Shown: positions 1-7,704 of the stretch, in pieces
Position numbering within the stretch: position 1 is the first letter of the stretch
How the letters are laid out: each line of letters begins with the position of its first letter
The notes under the pieces: model-generated
Told to the model about the DNA's origin: nothing
Databases searched by the model: none
What the model saw: the letters and a program-made list of their open reading frames with translations, nothing else
Position numbers and translations under genes: made by a program
Assembly: GCA_965141735.1 (NCBI GenBank)
Contig: CBCSOX010000032.1
Coordinates: 1 to 20,062 of the forward strand
From: Massilioclostridium sp965141735
Lineage (GTDB): Bacteria; Bacillota; Clostridia; Oscillospirales; Ruminococcaceae
Reading direction: 5' to 3'
DNA length: 20,062 nt

Positions 1-3000
1 CCGCGGTAAAGGATTCCTGCACCATTGCGATCACGTTGTCAAATTCGTCCGATTCATACGCTGCTTCTGCGTATTCGATCACTTGATTGAGAATGGTTTT
101 GTTGGTTTCAACTTCTGTGTACTCTGCTTCGACAAATGGAATCACGACTGCCTGACTCGGGCCATAAGGCAGATATTTTACTTTTCTGTCTTCACCCCAC
201 CACGACTGTGCTGCGGTACTGGAAATCGCGCCGCGGGAAAGCTGAACATTGCCCAAAGTAGAGCTGTATTCAATGTGGATTGTGTTTTTGCCATCTACAA
301 GATACTTGCTCACATCGACGACTGGATCCAGACAGCTGATACCGCCGGTGTATTGCTCTGCGCCGTCTCTGCCCGGAATCACAGACTGCGGCTTTTTGGA
401 TGCGTTTTCGCTGACCGCGCCGCCGACTTTTTGCCCATTGATCCAAACCTTCATGCTGGAATAAAAGTCGCTTCCGAAATCAATATACGCGCCGTCTGCT
501 GCGCTGCTGTCCCAATCAAATGCAGCATCATAGGTTCCCACACCCGAAACCTCTTTTCCGATTTCCGGAATCTTGTCCCAGGTGGTCATCTGATCGAGTT
601 TTACATTGATTTTGGTTTTGTCCGTCGTCACTTTTGTATTCACGGTCTCAACGCCATTAATTGTCTCTGTGCTGTAAAGTTTATCCGTTCCTGCTGTCCA
701 AGACTCCACAGTGAGATCCCAATTGGTGATTGGATAGGATTCTGGTACAACGAAGGTATCTGATACAGTTTTGCTGTCGCTGAGTTCAGTGTCATAGGTA
801 CCCGTTTGTGTTGCGCGTACGACTACTTTGTTATCATCTGTCACGTAAGAATGGTCTGCAGTGGTCGATACTGCGTGGAACTTCTCCTGGTCTACCGCTT
901 CAAAAGCATACAATGCGATATCATCGTAATCAATATCGACTTGGATTACGGTTTGGCCATTATCGTAATAGTAATTGCCGACCTCAGTCACTTCACCGGT
1001 CCAAGCATTGATTTGGTATGGAACAAACATGCCGTCCATTTTGATTTCAGTTTGGATATTGGTTCCGTGATCTTCGTCTTTTATTCCTTCGATGTGACTG
1101 TTTTGATGATAATCGTTTGAGCAGTAATTGTAAGCATACAGGTATTGGTTGCCGTCTGCGTCCTGACGGGTCTGGGTCAGAAGCTGGTGGTTGGCTTCAC
1201 TGAATTCTGTATAGGGGCGAATCCCCATCTCCTGCATCGCGTCATACAGCCCATCATCATAACCTGCCGCTACTTTGTCGAAATAATTAAAGTCATCCGG
1301 TGCATCATAAATCTCAACATCTTTGACATTGGGAAGTGCTCTCATCGCTGCCATGACCGAATCAAGTCCTGCATCCTGGGCATCGTTGAAAGGAGTGCGC
1401 ACTGCAGCACCCTGCATGATAAAGACGGGCAGGCCTTTTTGTGCCCACTCATAAATCAATTTTGCGCCGTCAACATCCAGCCAATCCTGATAAAGCACAA
1501 GGGATTTATAACCAGCCGGTTCGATTGTTTTTGTCTCTTCGTCAAAATAGACGCCGTCTGCTTTGAGCAGGTCGGGGCTGAAATAATCATAGGTGTAACC
1601 GTTGTCCTGCAGCTCGGTGGAACGATAGTATACCCCCATATGGGCTTTCATGTAGTCCATTCCGCCCAGGTCATTTCCCATTCCTCCGCCAAAACGGATG
1701 CCCTGATTCCAGTTGTTGTGGATAAATCCAACATCGGTTCTGGAGCTGCCTGTCTGCAGCAGCTGCTGGACGCGCCCAATGTGTGCATTAAATTCATCAT
1801 AGTTATTGTAGGCAGGCTCGCGGGTTCCCCAACGGTCAAATCCACTTCCCCACCCCGGCCATGCAGCGTCTGTGCCGTAGCTGTAACCAGCGCTCCAAAT
1901 ATGCCAAATGACACGCTGGAAGCCGGAAGCATACATGTGGTAAGCGTCTGACAAACGAAGCTGTTGTGTCGCATAATAGGTGCTCAGTTCTGTTCCCGTC
2001 TCACTGGAAAGAACTTTATCGAGCAGATGAGAACCAGCGCTCCACAATCTTAAAATATCGACCTGATTGTATTGGTTGAAGCTTTCTGCTTCCGGATAGT
2101 CAACATACATGGCGGGTTCTGTGATCTCGAAAGACCGGCCGTAGGAAATTTGTGCACGAGTTTTAATTCCCACCGAGTTGAGCCAGGTTTTGAGTGGAGC
2201 CAGCATATTTTCACAATACAGCTGTGTCAAAACATCGACCCAGTCGTTGATTACTTTTTCACGTGTCTCGATATCGCCCTGCAGATCGTGTGTGCCCTGT
2301 GCCGGCTGGCTGTAGGGATCGTAAACGGCTGCAACCTGCGGCAGGCCTTTGATCAGGAAGAGATACGGCATGATGTCATAGCCTTTGCGGTCTTTAAACT
2401 CCTGAACAATCTCTTCGCTCCACCAGGTGATACCACCCTGTGGTTTGAGCTCGATCGAATCCATAAAGAGCTGCACATCGCCCTCTTTAATCTTCTGGTT
2501 TAATTCCGGGTCGCTCAAATAATGCTTTTCCCAGAAGGATTTCAGCGCTTCTACACCTTTTTTGCTGAAATAGTTTGTGGCATAACAAGTCTCTACAGCT
2601 GGGGCAGCGGTTTGATAGCTGCCGTGGCTCCAGTAGGAAAATACTACATATTCACCGTCATCCGGTGCTGTCCAGCTGACAGCCTGGTCATAGACTGTAT
2701 CCCCCTGTGTAAAGGTTGTCTGGGTAGAAAGATCAATTGCAGTACTATAATCCACCTCATACCCATATTCAGTTGTCGTGCCGTTTCTACTAGGAAGTAC
2801 TCTCTCGGTATTTCCCGTAACTTTATAGGCATAGGCGCCAACGAATTTGCCTTTGTTTGTCTCTCTCATGGTAGAAGGTTTTGCCAAAGAAGTGATGGAT
2901 TCACCAGCGGCAAGTTTTTGTTCACTCATCTCTACCACTTGGCTTGCTTGCTCACTGTCAGGATCCAAACCCGGAATATTTGAGGTGGCCCAGTTCGTGC

Positions 3001-3385
3001 CTGAGGTCAAGCTCAAGGTCATGCCGAGATCGAGAATTTTGTTCATCATCAGACTCCATTTATGTGCCCACATATCGGAGCCATACGCATACACCTCATT
3101 AGGCGCATTTCTGTCATCCTGCATACAGAGCTCGACGCCGCGGAAGCCTGCGTCATAGAGTGCTTGGATTTCTTCCAAGATTGCTTCATCGGTATTGGAT
3201 GCGTCGCCGATCCACCAGCGCACCTCACTGCTGTAGACTCTGTCCGGATCCGTGTACTGTGATTCCACCTGATCTTTAAACGTTGTCGGATCGCTCCCAG
3301 TCGCGCTGACCGATGACATGGTGCCAACAGCAATACTTGCCGTCATGGCAGCTGCGAGAAGCAACGATAAAATTCGTTTTTTCAT
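1..3385 (-). CDS. Secreted GH106-type glycoside hydrolase (alpha-L-rhamnosidase family), C-terminus cut by window edge
   Basis: Reading leftward, an uninterrupted frame of 1128 codons runs off the window start, so the 3' end is missing. It probably cleaves terminal alpha-L-rhamnose from plant or microbial glycans outside the cell. Residues 1-28 form a signal peptide (MKKR, hydrophobic core, cleavage after VSA). The GH106 pattern is visible in order: an N-terminal RWWIGDA segment (about 48-54), GMTLSLTSGTNWA (about 115-127), a DSIE motif ending at E312 followed by a FKDRKGYD helix, RAQISYGRSFE, then DYPEAESF and SSETGTELS with E462, and LLQTGSSRTDVGFIHN. Near residues 930-1070 is a jelly-roll-like region with VWINGQKVGG and DVSKYL. 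The last 45 visible residues look like a FIVAR-type helical domain, so more accessory domains probably follow. Two ATGs are adjacent; the one at 3385 is 5 nt from AGAGGA and is preferred over 3388. Family call is from remembered motifs; substrate is inferred. Confidence 0.85.
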   Translation of the reverse strand, partial: MKKRILSLLLAAAMTASIAVGTMSSVSATGSDPTTFKDQVESQYTDPDRVYSSEVRWWIGDASNTDEAILEEIQALYDAGFRGVELCMQDDRNAPNEVYAYGSDMWAHKWSLMMNKILDLGMTLSLTSGTNWATSNIPGLDPDSEQASQVVEMSEQKLAAGESITSLAKPSTMRETNKGKFVGAYAYKVTGNTERVLPSRNGTTTEYGYEVDYSTAIDLSTQTTFTQGDTVYDQAVSWTAPDDGEYVVFSYWSHGSYQTAAPAVETCYATNYFSKKGVEALKSFWEKHYLSDPELNQKIKEGDVQLFMDSIELKPQGGITWWSEEIVQEFKDRKGYDIMPYLFLIKGLPQVAAVYDPYSQPAQGTHDLQGDIETREKVINDWVDVLTQLYCENMLAPLKTWLNSVGIKTRAQISYGRSFEITEPAMYVDYPEAESFNQYNQVDILRLWSAGSHLLDKVLSSETGTELSTYYATQQLRLSDAYHMYASGFQRVIWHIWSAGYSYGTDAAWPGWGSGFDRWGTREPAYNNYDEFNAHIGRVQQLLQTGSSRTDVGFIHNNWNQGIRFGGGMGNDLGGMDYMKAHMGVYYRSTELQDNGYTYDYFSPDLLKADGVYFDEETKTIEPAGYKSLVLYQDWLDVDGAKLIYEWAQKGLPVFIMQGAAVRTPFNDAQDAGLDSVMAAMRALPNVKDVEIYDAPDDFNYFDKVAAGYDDGLYDAMQEMGIRPYTEFSEANHQLLTQTRQDADGNQYLYAYNYCSNDYHQNSHIEGIKDEDHGTNIQTEIKMDGMFVPYQINAWTGEVTEVGNYYYDNGQTVIQVDIDYDDIALYAFEAVDQEKFHAVSTTADHSYVTDDNKVVVRATQTGTYDTELSDSKTVSDTFVVPESYPITNWDLTVESWTAGTDKLYSTETINGVETVNTKVTTDKTKINVKLDQMTTWDKIPEIGKEVSGVGTYDAAFDWDSSAADGAYIDFGSDFYSSMKVWINGQKVGGAVSENASKKPQSVIPGRDGAEQYTGGISCLDPVVDVSKYLVDGKNTIHIEYSSTLGNVQLSRGAISSTAAQSWWGEDRKVKYLPYGPSQAVVIPFVEAEYTEVETNKTILNQVIEYAEAAYESDEFDNVIAMVQESFTA

Positions 3386-3674
3386 CATCTTCCTCTTTTC
3401 TCTCTTGTTTCATGAATGTTGTTTTACAGGTAAATGCTGTGATATATCTCCCCCTTTCTGTGCATACTTGTTTTGGCATTTTGTCTGATAAAAAATGTAA
3501 AAAACCAGATTTTCAAACCAATTTTTTCTTGTCTGAAACCCCTGATTTTTATGCCCAATCATCTGCAGAAAACAACCATGTTTTCCCATCATGTCCACCG
3601 CTTCATCATTCATCTGCTCACCAGCACTTTTTAGATGTATCGAGAAATGACTTACCGATTCTACTAGAAAGATG

Positions 3675-3717
3675 ATATCAATCGACATTTTTTATGAATC
3701 TATTGACTAATTGATAT
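3675..3717. promoter_or_regulatory. Inverted repeat overlapping the regulator promoter (possible operator)
   Basis: ATATCAAT (3675-3682) and ATTGATAT (3710-3717) form perfect 8-bp inverted arms 27 bp apart. The right arm lies inside the spacer of the regulator promoter, so a protein bound there would block it. AraC-family proteins more often bind direct repeats and the region is AT-rich, so chance is possible. Confidence 0.35.
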
Positions 3718-3731
3718 ATTAATTATATAAT
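3703..3731 (+). promoter_or_regulatory. Sigma-A type promoter of the AraC-family regulator
   Basis: TTGACT (3703-3708), a spacer of exactly 17 bp, and TATAAT (3726-3731). This is a near-consensus vegetative promoter pointing at the regulator, whose ATG is 81 bp downstream of the -10 box. The -10 box is perfect and -35 differs at one base. Such a strong promoter suggests the regulator itself is made constitutively unless repressed through the overlapping dyad. Confidence 0.8.
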
Positions 3732-3812
3732 TTATACACAAAAATACAATCAACATAAGACCGCATTTTCTTGCCAATTTGGTAACATGAAAGAAATGAA
3801 AAGTGGGGAAGT

Positions 3813-4802
3813 ATGAAAAACATTGATACAATCGTTGCGGAACAGCGACAACACGAACGACAATTTAGAACAGAAGCAAGCCAGATGGCATTCCGATCTA
3901 AAATCAAAGAGGAAGTGAAACAACGCGGCTATTTCAGTGCTGTAAACTCCAAACATACACAGGAACACAACGATATCAGAATTCGATTGCATCACCTACC
4001 AGAGGATTTTGACAAACACAAATACCTGCACAATCACGGTTGTTTTGAAATGCTCTATATCTATCGTGGCTGCTGTTACAATTGTTTTCCGGAGTATGAG
4101 GTAATTTTAGAACAAGGTGATCTGCTGCTGCTTAATCCCAATGCACTTCACTGCCCCTATACTCGATCCGATCAAGATGTTTTATTTAATTTTATGATTC
4201 CTATCGAATTATTGGAAGCGTCCTTTACCATGCTTTTTTCCTCCAGCACCATTGTTTCTGATTTTATCATTAATTATATGTATCAAATCAACAGCATGTC
4301 CGATCATATTTTAATCAAAAATTCAAACTACACGATTTTATACGAGAACTTAAACAATATCATCGAGGAATACTTTAATAAAACCACTTCGTATCAAACG
4401 ATCATTCAATCCAGTATGCCACTGGTCTTTTCCTATATGGCACGCATCTTTACCCAACAGATCGATATTTCCGAGTTTGATCTCTCCTCCAACACCATCC
4501 TTACAAACCTTCTTTTAGATATTGGAAAAAACTATCAAACCGCAACGCTTGAATCCGTCGCAGAACGCATGGGGTATTCCGCCAAACACCTGTCCCGCTT
4601 AATCAAAAAAATGACCGGAAAGAATTTTCGTGATATTCTGCTGGATTTCAAATTGAATTACGCGCGTGAGTATTTGGAAACGACCACCCTTCCAATTGAC
4701 TGCATTGCAAAAAAAATTGGATATCAGAATCTAAGCCATTTTTATCGCATTTTTAAGGAAAAATATCAGAAAAGCCCCTCGGAATACCGGCACGAAAAAT
4801 AA
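3813..4802 (+). CDS. AraC-family transcriptional regulator with N-terminal cupin-like sensor domain
   Basis: A 329-residue DNA-binding regulator. Residues about 55-125 look like an AraC-type cupin sensor (HNHGCFEMLYIYRG, then LEQGDLLLLNPNALH). Residues about 245-327 are a clear double helix-turn-helix: LESVAERMGYSAKHLSRLIK for the first and IAKKIGYQNLSHFYRIFKEK for the second, ending in the family-typical SPSEYR. The start at 3813 follows GTGGGGAAGT. It is transcribed away from the GH106 gene, the usual layout for a local regulator of a glycan-use gene, so it probably senses a sugar or oligosaccharide released from the substrate and acts in the shared intergenic region. Codon use is more AT-rich than in the genes from 5352 on. 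A run of eight A (within the IAKKIG codons) is a possible slippage point. Confidence 0.92.
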   Translation: MKNIDTIVAEQRQHERQFRTEASQMAFRSKIKEEVKQRGYFSAVNSKHTQEHNDIRIRLHHLPEDFDKHKYLHNHGCFEMLYIYRGCCYNCFPEYEVILEQGDLLLLNPNALHCPYTRSDQDVLFNFMIPIELLEASFTMLFSSSTIVSDFIINYMYQINSMSDHILIKNSNYTILYENLNNIIEEYFNKTTSYQTIIQSSMPLVFSYMARIFTQQIDISEFDLSSNTILTNLLLDIGKNYQTATLESVAERMGYSAKHLSRLIKKMTGKNFRDILLDFKLNYAREYLETTTLPIDCIAKKIGYQNLSHFYRIFKEKYQKSPSEYRHEK

Positions 4803-5011
4803 GTATCTATTGCTCTGGTAACAATTGGGCGGCTTCGCTGAAGCGCGTGACACTCTTCATTCTGACAATAGTTGTGTTAGAAACACGAACCAATCGGCGG
4901 CAAAAAGGCGATATCTCCTCCCGAAAATTGGTTCGCTGGGTTGCACTATTCGGGAGTGTGCAGAATGCACACCCGCAAGGCTGAGAGTCCGCCCTTTGCA
5001 CCTTCACCACA
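4803..5011. other. Gene-free stretch rich in nested inverted repeats downstream of the regulator
   Basis: About 209 bp with several perfect inverted repeats: CGAACCAAT (4886-4894) with ATTGGTTCG (4927-4935); CTCCCGAA (4918-4925) with TTCGGGAG (4949-4956); and the hairpin GTGTGC (4956-4961) with GCACAC (4967-4972). The first two overlap in an interleaved way, so not all can form together, as in alternative-fold or pseudoknotted RNA. A minus-strand frame (4807-5010, 67 codons) is open here but has no clear start signal and I do not call it. It could be a dispersed intergenic repeat family or a structured 3' UTR. Confidence 0.45.
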
Positions 5012-5046
5012 AAAGAGCCAGCAACCGATTCGGTTGCTGGCTCTTT
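5012..5046. terminator. Strong bidirectional intrinsic terminator
   Basis: A nearly perfect palindrome: 17-bp arms (AAAGAGCCAGCAACCGA and its complement) around one central base, so a long GC-rich stem with a short loop. An A-rich left flank and CTCTTTCTTT on the right give U-rich ends in both directions. It lies 6 nt past the stop of the small cysteine-rich gene on the minus strand and 209 bp past the AraC-type gene on the plus strand, so it probably ends both convergent transcripts. Confidence 0.85.
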
Positions 5047-5052
5047 CTTTCG

Positions 5053-5307
5053 CTATTTATAGAGTTTTTCTGCTGCCTTGGATCTCCTTGCTCCGAACCG
5101 AACCTCCTCTACCGAATTTCGAAAAGACCTGTGCAAATAAGCTTTTAAATTGCAATCCATGCGAAAAATGCAACAGCAATGTGCCCTTTCGCATCTATCT
5201 TCCTGCTCTTCTCTCAGCAAGACTAACATTTCAAAATTTCCGGCATGTATCACCGCATACTTTTCTGCACAGCGCAGACACCCGCCACATGCTGCGGTCG
5301 GTACCAC
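5053..5307 (-). CDS. Small cysteine-rich protein, function unknown
   Basis: An 84-residue frame starting at GTG, 44 nt after the lipoprotein gene and ending 6 nt before the terminator, so it fits as the last gene of that transcription unit. It carries CGGCLRC near the N-terminus and CERAHCCCIFRMDC in the middle. Spaced cysteines like these often bind zinc or an iron-sulfur cluster, but I do not recognise the family. The C-terminal third is basic and helical. First codon positions are strongly purine-rich, as in real coding sequence. The start is weak: AAAAGG lies almost against the GTG, and the frame is open a further 15 codons upstream. An internal ATG would lose the first cysteine cluster. 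It could be a chance frame. Confidence 0.5.
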   Translation of the reverse strand: MVPTAACGGCLRCAEKYAVIHAGNFEMLVLLREEQEDRCERAHCCCIFRMDCNLKAYLHRSFRNSVEEVRFGARRSKAAEKLYK

Positions 5308-5351
5308 ATCCTTTTCTGAAACCGAATCTGTGTGCTGGACGGTAAATGGAC

Positions 5352-7391
5352 TTACTCACCCGCTCCGAGAATCACTGCCAATTCCACCTGCTTTTCTCCA
5401 GCATCCAAATCAAATTCCGACTGATCGTTTATCTGGACCCACACTTCGTAGAGCGTGCTTTCGGATAGGGAAGCGTTGGGAGAAAGTTCTTTCCCCATTG
5501 AATCCCTCAACGTCCACAGAGAAGAGTCGATCTGCACCAGATTTCCACCGCTGTCCAGTCCAAACAGCGAGAGGCTGCTCAGGCGCCCGGATAAACCGTT
5601 CATCCGAAACGCCACCGTCGTCTCTTTTGTCTCCTTTAAAACAGCTGAAGACAGATAGCCGACAGGGGACAGTTGCGTCCCTGTCAGTGCGCGAAATTCC
5701 TCGGTCCCCAGCTGTTTACGCCCAGTCAGATCGAGATCGACCTTGGCATAAGGGGAATCGGGCAGGTAAACAAACCGATCCTGCAGCCGCAGCAATTCGA
5801 GGTTGTTTGTCGGACAGTAGAGGGCGTTGCCCCGGGCGTCGATCACCATGCCAACCGCCATGTTGTTGTATTCCGGACGGTTGGACACCGGGACCTCCAG
5901 CACCGTTTCCCCGGTATCAAAGTCAAACATTTGATAGCACCACATCTCGGTTTCCAGGTTCTGAACATAGCCGTACAGATACCCGGTCGCAGTGGAGAGT
6001 TTGATCATCGAGGTGTCCCGCAGGTCTTTGCGCTCCCAAATTTTCCGGGCGGTGTATCCGTCCTGGGTTTTGACAATGTCCACCCGCTCTGCACCGGGCA
6101 TGAGCATCTTGTTGCCTTGGTTGGTCCAGTCCTCGCTGTAGATGTTGGAAAATTTCTGGATGCTCGAATCCGCTTCAGGTTTTGAGAGCCCGGGGCTGCC
6201 CGCGCCAAACCAGTTGCAAACGACGATGGACGTCCTGTCAGCATCCCCTGAATAGACGAGAATCGAGTTTTCCACCGCAACCTGTGACCCTTCTGGAAGA
6301 TCGTCGAGGACGGGAATTTGCGCGGCAACTTCTCCCGTTTCCGCCGACAGGGCGATTAGGTTGACCGGGTCGAGATTGTCGGTAAAGCAGACCAGGTCGT
6401 TTGTCAAGGTTGGCGTTGTCCCGCTGCCCCACGCGAGTCCGCCCCCTGTGATTTCTGAGCCCTCCTTCGCGTCGTTGGCCCCGTTGCTGCCATAAGGAGT
6501 TCTCCACAGCGTCTCCACCCCGCTCTCAGAGGCGCGAAACATGTAGCAGGCTTGATTGGTCAGCACTGCCGTCCCGGTTGGATTTGAGGAAATCCCATTT
6601 TCCGCTCCCTCTCCCTTCCCCAGCTTGAGAAAGTGAAGCGCCTCAGAGACATCTGGACTTTGCCCATTTAAAACCGCGTCGATGTAGGCGCGGGAGAGAT
6701 AGCCCAAAAATCCGGGCCCGCTGCGATCCGGATAGATCCGAAAGCCGCCGGTGACAAACCACAGATTCCCCTGGTAATCGAACACGATGCTCAGCAGATT
6801 GCGGTCGATCTCTTCACCGAGCTGCTCAAGTGCAGGGGTCAGCACATCCACATCGAGTACCTTTTCAAAGCGCGGCAAAATTTGCCCGTTTTCATCCTTG
6901 GTTTTGAGCATCATCACATGTCCATGGGTGGTCGGCACAACAATGTTGCCGAGCTGGTCCACAAAGGAGTAGGAAATCTGGACTGAATACTGCTGCCCAT
7001 CATCCCGGCTGGGGACAAAGCAGCCCAGCGTTTGGATGGTTTCCTGCGTCAAGTCCCGAATCGCGACGCCGCCGAGATAGGGGGTGATGGCGGAGGAATC
7101 GTCGTCAAAAAAGATGGACGGCGGGGCATTGACGGATTCCGTCTCGTATGCTGTTGTGATCTCAGGATAAATCCCGAGCGGTACCACGCCACCGCTCACA
7201 TCCGAGCTGTAGGCGTCGTTGTGAACGATCGACTCATTGGATGCCATATAGGGATTGGGAACAACATTATTCTGTGCAATGGGGTTTGGAACGAGCGCCG
7301 CAGTTCCCTTTTGTTCCTGCTCGGTGCATCCGGACAGGGGTGCCGCAACCAGCAGCAGTGAGAGTGCCCAGCACATTATTTTTTTGATCAT
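5352..7391 (-). CDS. Secreted lipoprotein with beta-propeller (PQQ-like) fold
   Basis: A 679-residue exported protein. The N-terminus is a lipoprotein signal with lipobox LSGC and lipidated Cys22, so it sits on the outer face of the membrane. The ATG at 7391 is chosen because CGGAG lies 8 nt upstream and the signal begins there; the frame is open 15 codons further. Repeated blade-like strands (FDYQGNLWFVTGG, GTTPTLTNDLVCFTDN, LIALSAETGEVAAQIPV, YQMFDFDTGETVLEVPV, VIDARGNALYCPTNN) match PQQ-like or WD-like propellers. The last 130 residues look like a separate beta domain. No catalytic residues are evident; a ligand- or glycan-binding role is possible but unproven. It follows the phosphoesterase gene in the same direction after a 313-bp structured gap, and precedes the small cysteine-rich gene. 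Confidence 0.75.
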   Translation of the reverse strand: MIKKIMCWALSLLLVAAPLSGCTEQEQKGTAALVPNPIAQNNVVPNPYMASNESIVHNDAYSSDVSGGVVPLGIYPEITTAYETESVNAPPSIFFDDDSSAITPYLGGVAIRDLTQETIQTLGCFVPSRDDGQQYSVQISYSFVDQLGNIVVPTTHGHVMMLKTKDENGQILPRFEKVLDVDVLTPALEQLGEEIDRNLLSIVFDYQGNLWFVTGGFRIYPDRSGPGFLGYLSRAYIDAVLNGQSPDVSEALHFLKLGKGEGAENGISSNPTGTAVLTNQACYMFRASESGVETLWRTPYGSNGANDAKEGSEITGGGLAWGSGTTPTLTNDLVCFTDNLDPVNLIALSAETGEVAAQIPVLDDLPEGSQVAVENSILVYSGDADRTSIVVCNWFGAGSPGLSKPEADSSIQKFSNIYSEDWTNQGNKMLMPGAERVDIVKTQDGYTARKIWERKDLRDTSMIKLSTATGYLYGYVQNLETEMWCYQMFDFDTGETVLEVPVSNRPEYNNMAVGMVIDARGNALYCPTNNLELLRLQDRFVYLPDSPYAKVDLDLTGRKQLGTEEFRALTGTQLSPVGYLSSAVLKETKETTVAFRMNGLSGRLSSLSLFGLDSGGNLVQIDSSLWTLRDSMGKELSPNASLSESTLYEVWVQINDQSEFDLDAGEKQVELAVILGAGE

Positions 7392-7704
7392 AAGGTTTCT
7401 CCGTTCTCTGATTTTTAACCTGCGCTTTGTGAACACCAGCTCACAGCGCGACCGTGAGGTATGGCCCTCAAACCGTCCGATTCACCGTAGCTAGGGTGCT
7501 TCCCCCAATGAAACCGCCTGGCTGTTCGGCCAGGAGGGGAACCCAAATCCTCAATACCGACGTCCAACCGGATCTCCGGGAAAATAGAATCCCCGTTTTC
7601 CTGTTCCAATCCACCGCAGTCTGACTACGGTCCCATAGTGGCTCTGGAATCAGCGGGACAGTCAAACTCTTCCTCTCACCTGCAACGACCTGCCCAGACC
7701 TCTT
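7392..7704 (-). other. Structured leader or spacer upstream of the lipoprotein gene
   Basis: About 313 bp without a supported gene. The clearest element is a layered hairpin at 7494-7544: GGG with CCC, TTCCCC (7500-7505) with GGGGAA (7536-7541), and CCTGGC (7517-7522) with GCCAGG (7529-7534) around a six-base loop. Other potential stems on the minus strand are GGAAAA with TTTTCC and TGACT/TCCC with GGGA/AGTCA nearer the phosphoesterase stop. None is followed by a U-run, so this is not an intrinsic terminator. It may be an RNA stability or processing element, a protein-bound leader, or an unknown regulatory RNA. No clear promoter was found. Confidence 0.5.

Larger units (their letters stand above)
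3386..3812. other. Divergent intergenic region between the GH106 gene and the AraC-type regulator gene
   Basis: About 427 bp, AT-rich, with no convincing gene. A minus-strand open frame of 92 codons (3410-3688) has no ribosome binding site and no recognisable features. The right part carries the regulator promoter (3703-3731). The left 200 bp must hold the GH106 promoter and leader. Candidate minus-strand pairs there are weak (for example TTGGTT, 16 bp, TACATT), so I do not call one. The long distance between the two starts leaves room for activator binding sites. Confidence 0.6.

Noticed and set aside
83..3262. Several plus-strand open frames
   Set aside because: All lie antisense to the continuous GH106 frame, which carries family motifs along its whole length.
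3410..3688. 92-codon minus-strand frame upstream of the GH106 gene
   Set aside because: No ribosome binding site, no recognisable domain, and it occupies the expected promoter and leader.
4807..5010. 67-codon minus-strand frame
   Set aside because: It lies downstream of a strong terminator for minus-strand transcription, has no ribosome binding site, and coincides with dense inverted repeats.
5150..6004. 284-codon plus-strand open frame
   Set aside because: Mostly antisense to the lipoprotein gene, rich in Ser/Pro/Arg as expected of a shadow frame, and without a ribosome binding site.
7610..7704. Cobalamin-riboswitch-like boxes (GTCCCGC, GCCACT, GGGA, AGTCAGA in that order on the minus strand)
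   Set aside because: The spacing is far too compressed, the boxes pair with each other in one hairpin, and the final ACCTGCC box is missing.
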